Part shown: positions 9,029-16,260 of the stretch, piece by piece
Layout: each line of letters opens with the position of its first letter
How positions within the stretch are numbered: position 1 is the first letter of the stretch
DNA from: Rhizobiales bacterium 24-66-13
Lineage (GTDB): Bacteria; Pseudomonadota; Alphaproteobacteria; Rhizobiales; Xanthobacteraceae
Assembly (NCBI GenBank): GCA_002257205.1
Contig: NCHM01000012.1
Span: forward strand, 1-34,981
DNA: 34,981 bases
Direction: 5' to 3'
Program-made: the position numbers and the translations under genes
Notes under the pieces: model-generated
Told to the model about the DNA's origin: nothing
Seen by the model: the letters and a program-made list of their open reading frames with translations, nothing else
Database searches by the model: none

Positions 9029-9976
9029 CTACGAAAGCGCCCCCCGGAGCGATTGCAACAACGCCTCCGCTTCGTCGATCTTCTTCAAGATATTCGCATC
9101 CCCTTTGAGTTCCTGCAGGGTCGAGAAAGGGACCCTTTTCATCGCGTCAACTGCAGCTTCAAGATCGCCGGAAAAACCGCCCTTAACTGGCTTAGGCGCG
9201 GGTCCGAGGCGCAGCATTGCCGACTCCAGATCTCCGGCATCGCTCAGAAACTGCGAGCGCGCGACTGGGTCTGGCAAGATCGTACGAAGCTTCCGAAGAT
9301 CTTTGGAATTGGTAATGCGCTTCTGGTTGACCTTCTTGACCACCGCTTCGATGACAGTCGGCGTCAGTAGTTTCTTACTCACCCCCATCAGCTCACGCGA
9401 CCAGGTGATGGCGGCGCTGGGGTCACGGAGACTGGTAAATTTCTCCGAGAGCTCAAACACATCGACTAGCTTGTCGAGTTCACGCACCGTGATGCCGAGG
9501 ATGTTGGCTGCGCTCGACCGGCCCATCATGTCGACTAGACGGTAAGCCACCATTTCCTTTTCCTTGGCATCCCATTCCTTCCGTTGGCGATGGATATAAA
9601 TCCAGACCCGAAGTCGGTCCTCCTCGCTCAAGGTTCGATCGGTAACCTCGATCGGGATCTGCCGATAATCTTCCTTCCCCTGTTCCACCAGAACCTGCGA
9701 GTTGGTCCACCGGCGGTCGCCATCGATGATCCGGAACTTTCCCGGTAAGTCAGGGTGGGGCTCGACAAGCAGGGGTTCGAAGAGGCCGCCATTCGCTTCG
9801 ATCTGCCGCTGCAGCTCCTCATCGATCTTCGGACCCATACGGGGCTGCTTTTCGTTCGGCACGATGTCGTCGATATCGGCCTTGGTCCGGTACGTGCGCA
9901 GGACGGTGCGATCGAGCCGACGCTCCTGAAGATTGATGACATTGTTGCGGTCCGGAATGACCTGCGGGTTCGTCAT
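9029..9976 (-). CDS. ParB/sulfiredoxin-like nucleotide-binding domain protein
   Basis: A 315-residue protein. An N-terminal ParB-like domain (about 35-135) has the PNEKQPR entry motif and GDRRW at 86-90, the counterpart of the GERRxRA nucleotide-binding box of ParB CTPases. A helical region with a possible HTH follows (RSSAANILGITVRELDKLVDVFELSEKF, quoted in two parts: RSSAANILGITVREL and DKLVDVFELSEKF; about 155-185). The C-terminal third is helical and unassigned. It starts in the stop of the DUF2130 gene (ATGA overlap at 9973-9976), so the two are coupled, and qatA follows on the same strand 163 nt later. It is not next to a ParA, so chromosome or plasmid partition is unlikely; a role as DNA-binding partner of the nuclease-like protein is plausible but unproven. 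Confidence 0.82.
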   Translation of the reverse strand: MTNPQVIPDRNNVINLQERRLDRTVLRTYRTKADIDDIVPNEKQPRMGPKIDEELQRQIEANGGLFEPLLVEPHPDLPGKFRIIDGDRRWTNSQVLVEQGKEDYRQIPIEVTDRTLSEEDRLRVWIYIHRQRKEWDAKEKEMVAYRLVDMMGRSSAANILGITVRELDKLVDVFELSEKFTSLRDPSAAITWSRELMGVSKKLLTPTVIEAVVKKVNQKRITNSKDLRKLRTILPDPVARSQFLSDAGDLESAMLRLGPAPKPVKGGFSGDLEAAVDAMKRVPFSTLQELKGDANILKKIDEAEALLQSLRGALS

Positions 9977-11589
9977 TGAGGGCTCTCAGGCGCGGACGCC
10001 GTACCGATGATCGAATCGATCTGATTGCGCAATTCAGCCTGCACTTTCATGGCTGAGCGGATGGCAAGGCCCTGCTGCTTCCAAACGGTTTCGTGCGCTT
10101 TGACCTCCTTCGTCTGAATATCCAGCAGCGACTCCGCCAGTTCGTCCAGCCGCGCGAATGAGTCGGCGCACTGCTGGGAAGTGATGAAGCTGTACAGGGC
10201 CGCGGTCTTCTGGGTCCGTTCGGCGTTGCTCATGCGCAGGGTGTGAGATTGAACCAGATGGGCGCGAACGAGCTGGATGAGGGCGACGACTCGCGCCGGG
10301 CAGGCGATCACGACGCCGTCCTGGATATGCAGTTGTCGGGCGCCAGCCGGGAACTTGCTGGACGACAACACAGCATGGTCGGCCTGCGCACTTAACTGGT
10401 CCGACCGCAGTTTGGTCACGAAATCATTCCGCCACGCGTTGTGGTTCTTCGAATCATAGATGATCGTGCCGCACTCCTGTCCATTGTGAATGACGGTGTG
10501 CAGGATGTCTGCGCCTTGCTGGCCCTTCGTCACGCGTACGATGCGATCACCGTCGAACTCAGCCTTCAGCGCTTCGTACAGATTGATTTCGGCGCCTTCG
10601 CCGAGCTCTTCAGCGGTCTTTTTCTCAAGGGCGCGCTGCAGCTCATCTACCTTGTTGGCCAACTTCTGGCGCTCTTCGAACGTGGCCGACTTTTCGGCGT
10701 TGATGGCGGCTGTCTTGTCGGCCTCCAGGGCCTCGCGCTGTTCTTGCAGCCGTGCATTGAGCTGGGTTTCGTGGGATTCCTGGAGGCTCTTCGCCGTCGC
10801 CTCCGCAGCGGCCGCCTTGGCTTCGGCGTCGGCCTTGGCCTGTTCGGCGGCGCCAATCTGAACCTTGGCCGCGGCCTCGACGGCCGTGCTCACTTCAGCA
10901 CGGATCTCCACTTCACGGGTGGCCGCCTTCGCCTGGGCGTCTGCCAGGGCTTGTTCGCTGGTCAGTCTGGCTTGCGCCAATTCCGCCTTCAGCGCCTCGC
11001 CGGCATTTTCGGCGGTCACTTTCTGAGCCTCGACTTCCGCCAGCCGGCTCGCGGCCGCTTCCGTGGCGATGCGCGCCGCCTCTGAGCGGATCGCGCCCTC
11101 TTGCGCTGCCGCGTCCGCCTTCACCTTCTCGATCGCGGCAGCCGATTCGCGATGCGCCTCTTCGAGTTGGCCCTGAAGTGCGGTCTTTGCCGCCTCGGCG
11201 TCGGCCTTCTCGGTCGCTGCCTCAGTAATCTTGGTTTGAAGTGCCTCTTGAGCCGCAACACGGGCCGCTTCCGCCGCTTCGACCTGCGTCTTCGACTGTA
11301 GCTCCGCAGCCTCACGGGCCTGTTCTCGGGCCTCGGTAATTTTTTGGTTGGCGTCTAGTCGCGCCCGCTCCAGGGCCTCCGTCTTCTCGGAGTCAAACCT
11401 CTCCTGCAGCCGCGCGGTGATCGCAGCAGACTGCGCATGCTCACGCGCCTGCAGCCGCTCGGCGATCTCGTCGGCACGATCGGACGGGATGGGCTGCTCG
11501 CAAACCGGACAGACGTCGTTGACCGGATGAAGGTGGTGGATCGGATTGGAACGTACGGTCGACGCTACTGAGGTCTGCGGACTCGCCAT
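9973..11589 (-). CDS. Coiled-coil protein with C-terminal DUF2130 (PD-(D/E)xK-like) domain
   Basis: A 538-residue protein in three parts. The N-terminus has a CPVC knuckle (C27, C30), half of a zinc ribbon, preceded by several His. Residues about 40-345 are an Ala/Glu/Lys/Gln-rich heptad-like coiled coil. The C-terminal domain matches DUF2130: KGQQGADILHTV, then ECGTIIYDSKNH, then WRNDFVTKLRSDQ. Its D...E...DSK spacing resembles the active site of restriction-endonuclease-fold proteins. The start is ATG 11589, with GGAGG 5-9 nt upstream; a TTG 12 nt earlier is less likely. First gene of a likely operon with the ParB-like gene and perhaps qatABCD. Nuclease activity is inferred from the fold family only. 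Confidence 0.85.
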   Translation of the reverse strand: MASPQTSVASTVRSNPIHHLHPVNDVCPVCEQPIPSDRADEIAERLQAREHAQSAAITARLQERFDSEKTEALERARLDANQKITEAREQAREAAELQSKTQVEAAEAARVAAQEALQTKITEAATEKADAEAAKTALQGQLEEAHRESAAAIEKVKADAAAQEGAIRSEAARIATEAAASRLAEVEAQKVTAENAGEALKAELAQARLTSEQALADAQAKAATREVEIRAEVSTAVEAAAKVQIGAAEQAKADAEAKAAAAEATAKSLQESHETQLNARLQEQREALEADKTAAINAEKSATFEERQKLANKVDELQRALEKKTAEELGEGAEINLYEALKAEFDGDRIVRVTKGQQGADILHTVIHNGQECGTIIYDSKNHNAWRNDFVTKLRSDQLSAQADHAVLSSSKFPAGARQLHIQDGVVIACPARVVALIQLVRAHLVQSHTLRMSNAERTQKTAALYSFITSQQCADSFARLDELAESLLDIQTKEVKAHETVWKQQGLAIRSAMKVQAELRNQIDSIIGTASAPESPQ

Positions 11590-11616
11590 GACGGCCTCCA
11601 AAGTTTTCTAGGACCT

Positions 11617-11644
11617 ATTTTCTCCTACTTGATCCCGAAGTCAA
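11617..11644 (-). promoter_or_regulatory. Candidate promoter for the DUF2130/ParB-like(/qat) operon
   Basis: TTGACT at 11644-11639 and GAAAAT at 11622-11617, 16-nt spacer, about 30 nt upstream of the ribosome site of the DUF2130 gene, in the divergent gap to the YjzC-like gene. It is the best sigma70-like match in the gap, but the -10 is weak. Confidence 0.35.
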
Positions 11645-11701
11645 TCCCCCTTACGCTGATGTGGTCGGTCGGATAGTCCGCGGGCCGACACAGGAGGTGT
11701 A

Positions 11702-11896
11702 ATGGTGGCTAAGACCTACAAGCCGGGGCAGCAGGCTCCGATCTCGGGTGAGTTCGGTATCGTTGGCCCGCGTGGCGGCGCGACCGGTCAGGAACGGACG
11801 GCGGTTCAAGGGAGCCCCCTCCCGCCAACGCCTAAGCCCGGCCAGCGCTATGTCGTTGATCGCCCGGCTCACAACGGAGCGGGCAAGCCGAAGTGA
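11702..11896 (+). CDS. YjzC-like small protein
   Basis: A 64-residue basic protein with a strong AGGAGG at 11692-11697. The N-terminal pattern KTYKPGQQAPISGEF matches the YjzC family (K-x-GQ-x-AP-x-SG), small cytosolic proteins of unknown function that are often found beside defence or mobile genes. A C-terminal PKPGQRY repeats the same PGQ theme. It is divergent from the DUF2130 gene. About 110 bp follow before the next start, so co-transcription with the following genes is possible. Confidence 0.75.
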   Translation: MVAKTYKPGQQAPISGEFGIVGPRGGATGQERTAVQGSPLPPTPKPGQRYVVDRPAHNGAGKPK

Positions 11897-12004
11897 ACGA
11901 GGAATGGAGCCGGTGCCAAATGTCCTGGCATCGACTCCGATCGTCCTACGGAATTGCCCATGGTCTCTACCGCTGCGCAGGATGATCTCGCCAGGAGTGG
12001 CCGC

Positions 12005-12736
12005 ATGAAGGTGTTCCGCTGGAAGAACTGCTACGCCGACGTGGCGGCATCGAAGCACGGGATCACCGTGCAATCATTCTTCGACGATGTGATCGCCCCC
12101 GCGATCCGCGCCCTTGAGGAGAAGATTGCCGCGCTGGGCCGCAGCGACACTCCTGGCGACGCCTTCGCCCAGGCCGATATGGAGGACGTGCTCCAAGAGA
12201 CGAAAATGGCTTTCGGCCTTTCGATCCAGTCCATCTGGGAGCGTCAATTACGTGGCTATCTGCGCGGATGCGCGGAGGAGCTGCGGCCCGGCGACGGCTT
12301 GGCTGCACAGGCAGCGAAAGGGAGTTGGGAGAAGCTATGCGCCCTGTTCCTGGAACTGCGCGGCATCCGTTTCGACGCCTTCCCGAGCTTCGCGGAGCTA
12401 GAGACGCTCCACCTCCTCGGAAATGCCTGCCGGCACGGCGATGGGCCATCGGCCGTTGAACTGGCCAAGCGCTGTCCCGAGCTGTGGCGGGTCTATCCGC
12501 CCATGCCGTTCGAGGATCAGCCGCCCGATTCCGGGCCGCTACCCGTCGCGCTGATGGACGTTCCCATCGAGCGGCTCCGGGCGTTCGTCAAGGCGGTCGC
12601 CACCTTCTGGGACGACGCGGAATATATCTACAACGAGAGCATCGAGCGGAAGCATCCGAGCCTCGAGGCCAAGCTCGCGCAAGAACGCACAGAGCGAAGT
12701 TGGCGGCCACAGGCCCCGCTCAATGGCTGTGCTTAG
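12005..12736 (+). CDS. Uncharacterised helical protein with an RHGDG motif (HEPN-like?)
   Basis: A 243-residue protein, not matched to a named family. It is mostly helical: charged helices at 20-70, LELRGIRFDAFPSFAELE in the middle, then LLGNACRHGDGPSAVEL at about 137-153. The N-x2-RHGDG turn inside a helix resembles the R-x(4-6)-H/RN-x-H loops of HEPN RNases, but the exact spacing is not canonical. I take ATG 12005 because AGGAG is 7 nt upstream; ATG 11960 would add 15 residues. It ends 2 nt before the next gene, indicating one operon. A defence or toxin role is inferred from the motif and island location only. Confidence 0.7.
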   Translation: MKVFRWKNCYADVAASKHGITVQSFFDDVIAPAIRALEEKIAALGRSDTPGDAFAQADMEDVLQETKMAFGLSIQSIWERQLRGYLRGCAEELRPGDGLAAQAAKGSWEKLCALFLELRGIRFDAFPSFAELETLHLLGNACRHGDGPSAVELAKRCPELWRVYPPMPFEDQPPDSGPLPVALMDVPIERLRAFVKAVATFWDDAEYIYNESIERKHPSLEAKLAQERTERSWRPQAPLNGCA

Positions 12737-12738
12737 CG

Positions 12739-14052
12739 ATGGCGGCGGATCAGCACCTCCTCGACGCCCTGGCCACGCTATGGCGCATTCCGCGGCCGGG
12801 CCCGGACAACCTGCTGTCGGCGCCGACCTTCGTCGCGCTGAGCGAGCTCTGCAACCGGCGCTATGGTCGTGGCAAGGCCACGTTCGCGCTGAGCAGCGCA
12901 CTCAGGTCGCTCGGCCTGCCATGCGGGCTGCCGCCAGACCAATCAGAGCTCGCGCTCGACTTGCCGACGGCCGCAGCCGCGCTCGACGCAGCCTACACGC
13001 GCGTGATGACGGTACGCCGACACATCTGTCCGCTCGATCTGGCCGACGATTTGCCGCCGATGACGTTTGGCGGCGCGCGAGTCGCCCAGTTCACCGCCGA
13101 GGAATTGGAGAAGCTGTTCGATGCGCCGAGGCTCGCGCGCAATTATCCGGCGCTGCCGTTCGAGTCCAAGCGCCTTGCCCAGTTCCATTGGTTGGTAGTC
13201 GAGGAAGATGTCGAGGTCGATCCGCGACCCGAGGCGCGCGCGACCCCGTTTATGTTCGTGGATATGCGCCGAGACTTCGGCGAAATCGAACCCCATCTCG
13301 GCCGGTTCCCGCCGGCCGTTGAAGGCGCGCTCTTTTTCCTGCTGCTAGCCCGGTGGGAGGAGTGGTCGACAATGCAGGAGGTCGATTGGCGCGGCTTCCG
13401 TATACCGTGGATCTACACACTGGACGAAGACCTCTTCGTGCGGCCGGCGCGACCCCCGAACCCCGATAGCTTCACGCTTGAGCCCTGGATCGTCGAGGAC
13501 CATTGGGGTGAAGAGATAGAGCTGGAGCGGCCGAGCACGTTGCCGCTCGACGACAGCGCCAAGGCCGAGCTGCCACTCTTCACCACGGCGGCCTGGACCG
13601 AGTTGCAGGCGGCGCGCGCCACGCCACTCTTTGAGACACCGGTGGCGCATTTCCTTGTTCGGGCCTTCCTCGCCGACGGCATCGACGAGGTCATGGCTCA
13701 CATGACCGCGATCGAGGCGGCGCTCGGCCTGGAAATGGATCATAAGCGCAAGCTACGGCCCAAGCCTGACCCGCACCCGAAGCCATCGGCAACCGAACGG
13801 GTTGCCGCCAGGATCGGCGCGGCGCTCGCAGATGCCAAGGCAGTGCAGGACTATAAGAACCTGTTCGAGTTGCGTAGCGCGTTCGTCCACGGCCGGGCCG
13901 GACTACAGAAGATCTCGACGCCGCAACGCGTCCTAGCGCGCAACCTCGCACGGCGTGTGGCGCGTGCGATGGTCGCGCTAGCTGGGCACCCGATGCACTC
14001 ACGGGCGGAAGTGTTGGCCGACCTTCTCAATCAAGGCGTCTCCTATCTATAG
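12739..14052 (+). CDS. Uncharacterised protein with C-terminal Apea-like HEPN motif
   Basis: A 437-residue protein. The first 300 residues are unassigned and rich in acidic and aromatic residues. The C-terminal 120 residues are helical and contain LFELRSAFVHGR at about 374-385. This is the R-S-x(2)-VHG motif of Apea-like HEPN domains, many of which are RNases in toxin and phage-defence systems. A Pro/Lys/His linker (KPDPHPKPSATER) precedes that domain. The ATG at 12739 is 2 nt after the stop of the upstream gene, so re-initiation is likely. The two genes together look like a sensor-effector pair; which is which cannot be told from sequence. Confidence 0.72.
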   Translation: MAADQHLLDALATLWRIPRPGPDNLLSAPTFVALSELCNRRYGRGKATFALSSALRSLGLPCGLPPDQSELALDLPTAAAALDAAYTRVMTVRRHICPLDLADDLPPMTFGGARVAQFTAEELEKLFDAPRLARNYPALPFESKRLAQFHWLVVEEDVEVDPRPEARATPFMFVDMRRDFGEIEPHLGRFPPAVEGALFFLLLARWEEWSTMQEVDWRGFRIPWIYTLDEDLFVRPARPPNPDSFTLEPWIVEDHWGEEIELERPSTLPLDDSAKAELPLFTTAAWTELQAARATPLFETPVAHFLVRAFLADGIDEVMAHMTAIEAALGLEMDHKRKLRPKPDPHPKPSATERVAARIGAALADAKAVQDYKNLFELRSAFVHGRAGLQKISTPQRVLARNLARRVARAMVALAGHPMHSRAEVLADLLNQGVSYL

Positions 14053-14098
14053 ACCAGACCATCCCGTCCCTGACCTTCCAGCAACGTAGGATTTCCTC

Positions 14099-14614
14099 GT
14101 GTCTGATTCCGCTGCTCCAAAGGGCTTTGACGTTCGGCCGCTCCTGGAAGTATTCGCTCGCACCATCAGCCGCGAACCACTTGGTCTTGCCTTTCATCGA
14201 CCGGAGGGTTGGGCGACACCGACCCGATGTTTTGAGAACGCCGTCCGTCAAGCGAAACAGAAGGGCGGTCGCGCGTTGTTCGGCTGGATGTTCCATTATC
14301 GCGTGGTGGAGGACATTTCCGGCCCTGGCTACCTCATCGCGGTGCATCATGCAGTTTGGCACTCGCCGACGGGTGAATTGGTCGATGTAACCCCATTGCA
14401 TGACGACCCAAAGCATCAGCCGATTTCACAAGGCGGTGACGTTCTGTTCCTTGTCGATACGAACGCGCAGCCGATTGCGGTGGGCGTGACGGTCGGGCCC
14501 AGGCCCTCGAGATTCTATGCGCTCGATGCCGATGAGCGCCTCGCCGCCCACGTCCGGGAACTGCAGGACGCCGAAGACGAGGCTTGCCGCAATCTTTACG
14601 CAGGCGGCCGCTGA
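14099..14614 (+). CDS. Uncharacterised protein, possible papain-fold (NlpC/P60-like) hydrolase
   Basis: A 171-residue protein, start GTG 14099 with AGGA 7 nt upstream, 46 nt after the HEPN-motif gene. Conserved-looking elements in order are TRCFENAV (C44 at the head of a helix), HHAVWHSPTG (H83/H84) and LVDVTPL (D96). Cys-helix, His-strand and Asp-strand in this order match the circular layout of a papain-like fold. No signal peptide is present, so it would act in the cytosol. The enzyme assignment is inference; it could equally be a non-catalytic relative. Same direction and close spacing suggest it belongs with the two preceding genes. Confidence 0.6.
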   Translation: MSDSAAPKGFDVRPLLEVFARTISREPLGLAFHRPEGWATPTRCFENAVRQAKQKGGRALFGWMFHYRVVEDISGPGYLIAVHHAVWHSPTGELVDVTPLHDDPKHQPISQGGDVLFLVDTNAQPIAVGVTVGPRPSRFYALDADERLAAHVRELQDAEDEACRNLYAGGR

Positions 14615-14628
14615 GCTTGCCCGAAATC

Positions 14629-14772
14629 ATGAGTGACTCTGAATTTACGAACCCTTTGTTACGGGAGCGCTGCGAAGCAGCACTTGTGAAGGGACGGCTG
14701 AAACGGACGGGATCAAGGCCAACTTCCTCAAACAGTTCGGGAAAATGGCCAAGGGCCCCTAACCGCGTATAG
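14629..14772 (+). pseudogene. Short open frame, possibly a frame-disrupted gene remnant
   Basis: An ATG at 14629 gives MSDSEFTNPLLRERCEAA and then a low-complexity tail that ends at 14772. At about 14700-14760 the neighbouring frame reads more naturally (GIKANFLKQFGKMAKGP). This looks like a small gene broken by a frameshift, or simply spurious. There is no clear ribosome site. The rest of the 260-bp gap holds only the operator array. Confidence 0.2.
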
Positions 14773-14853
14773 GCGCAACTATCATTGCGTCTATACGCCA
14801 TTCCTGCGCCTAGCCTTGATTCTTGCGCCTAGGTCCGCCATTCTTGCGCCTAG
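14765..14853. promoter_or_regulatory. Operator array: inverted repeat plus three direct TTGCGCCTAG sites
   Basis: An inverted repeat with 14-bp arms and one mismatch (GCGTATAGGCGCAA 14765-14778 / TTGCGTCTATACGC 14785-14798, 6-bp spacer) is followed by direct copies: CTGCGCCTAG 14804-14813, TTGCGCCTAG 14823-14832 and 14844-14853. The direct copies are spaced 19 and 21 bp, about two helical turns, so they lie on one face of the DNA. The array ends 25 bp before the TTG start of the Fic gene, whose product carries an N-terminal DNA-binding domain. An autoregulatory operator is the simplest reading. Confidence 0.7.
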
Positions 14854-14877
14854 ATTCTACGCGCAGGAAAGGCCGCT

Positions 14878-16260
14878 TTGGCGAACCAAATCCCAGAAGA
14901 AGCGCTGCTGGCGATCGAAGATGCCGTGCGGCGCAACCCCAATGGCGTGTCGGCGCCAGAGATTCTGCGCGCCCTGGCAACGCCTGTCCCGCCACGCACG
15001 CTCCAATATCGCCTCAAGCACCTCGTCACCCGAAATCGCCTCATCATGGACGGCGAAGGGCGTTGGGCGAGATACCGGATGCCCGATGCGCCCGAGGTCG
15101 CGGCGGTGCGGGAAGATGCCGACGAACCTGTCATTCCGCTCTCTGAAGCGGGGACAGCGATCCGCGACTACGTCCGTCAGGCGCCGGAGGCTCGCAAGCC
15201 GGTCGGTTACGACCGCAAATTCCTCGACCGCTATCGGCCGAACGCCTCCTTCTACCTGACCGAGCGGGACCGCACGCATCTGGCGGCCGTTGGCCGCCCG
15301 CAGATCGCCGAACAGCCCGCGGGCACCTACGCCAAACAGATCCTCAGCAGGCTGTTGATCGATCTCGCCTGGAATTCGAGCCGTCTCGAAGGCAACACTT
15401 ACTCGCTCCTCGACACCAAACGCCTCATCGAGCTGGGCGAGGAGGCGGTTGGCCGCGCGCATCTCGAGGCGCAGATGATCCTGAACCACAAGGACGCGAT
15501 CGAGTTCCTGGTCGGCGCCGCCGACGAAATCGGCTTCAACCGCTACACCTTCCTCAATCTCCACGCGCTCCTGGCCAACAACCTCCTTGCCGATCCCACG
15601 GCGGCCGGCAGGCTACGTCACATCGCCGTCGGCATCGAACGCTCCACCTTCCATCCGCTGGAGGTGCCGCAGCTCATTGAGGAAAGCTTCGACCAGATCC
15701 TGGCGACCGCTGCCGCGATCAGCGACCCCTTCGAACAAGCATTCTTCGTGATGGTGCAGCTTCCCTACCTGCAGCCCTTCGACGACGTGAACAAGCGCGT
15801 GTCGCGCCTCGCCGCCAACATCCCGCTCATCAAGCATAACCTGACGCCACTGTCGTTCGCCGATGTGCCCCGGCAGACCTATACGGAAGCCGTGCTCGGT
15901 GTTTATGAGCTGAACAAGATCGACCTCCTCAAAGACGTCTTCATCTGGGCCTATGAGCGCTCCGCAGCTCGCTACGCCGCCGTTCGCCAATCCCTCGGCG
16001 AACCCGATCCCTTCCGGCTTCGCTACCGCGAACAGTTTCGCGAGCTCATCGCCGAACTTGTCAGGGCGCGCGTGGGTCGGAGGGACGCCGCAACAAGAAT
16101 AGCGGCTTGGTCGGAGAAAGGGATCGACCCCGGCGATCGCAAGCATTTCGCCGAAATCGTCGAAGCCGAACTGATAGGCCTGCATGAAGGCAATTTCGCT
16201 CGCTATCGAATCCGCCCGTCGGAATTCGCAGCCTGGCGACAAGTCTGGGAGGCCAGATGA
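14878..16260 (+). CDS. Fic-like protein with N-terminal winged-helix domain; catalytic His replaced by Gln
   Basis: A 460-residue protein, start TTG 14878 after AGGAAAGG. Residues about 8-68 form a winged helix (GVSAPEILRALATPVPPRTL... GRWARYR). A Fic domain follows, with an inhibitory-helix motif SSRLEGN at 167-173 and the Fic signature region LPYLQPFDDVNKRVSR at 295-310. In active AMPylating Fic proteins this reads HPFx(D/E)GNGR; here Gln299 takes the place of the catalytic His while N305, K306 and R307 are kept. AMP transfer is therefore unlikely, and a ligand- or nucleotide-sensing regulator is more plausible. Its stop overlaps gajA (ATGA at 16257-16260), so it is the first gene of the Gabija operon and probably its controller. 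Confidence 0.85.
   Translation: MANQIPEEALLAIEDAVRRNPNGVSAPEILRALATPVPPRTLQYRLKHLVTRNRLIMDGEGRWARYRMPDAPEVAAVREDADEPVIPLSEAGTAIRDYVRQAPEARKPVGYDRKFLDRYRPNASFYLTERDRTHLAAVGRPQIAEQPAGTYAKQILSRLLIDLAWNSSRLEGNTYSLLDTKRLIELGEEAVGRAHLEAQMILNHKDAIEFLVGAADEIGFNRYTFLNLHALLANNLLADPTAAGRLRHIAVGIERSTFHPLEVPQLIEESFDQILATAAAISDPFEQAFFVMVQLPYLQPFDDVNKRVSRLAANIPLIKHNLTPLSFADVPRQTYTEAVLGVYELNKIDLLKDVFIWAYERSAARYAAVRQSLGEPDPFRLRYREQFRELIAELVRARVGRRDAATRIAAWSEKGIDPGDRKHFAEIVEAELIGLHEGNFARYRIRPSEFAAWRQVWEAR

Noticed and set aside
9029..9976. Plasmid or chromosome partition ParB
   Set aside because: No ParA and no parS-like cluster beyond one weak palindrome; it is coupled to a DUF2130 gene instead.
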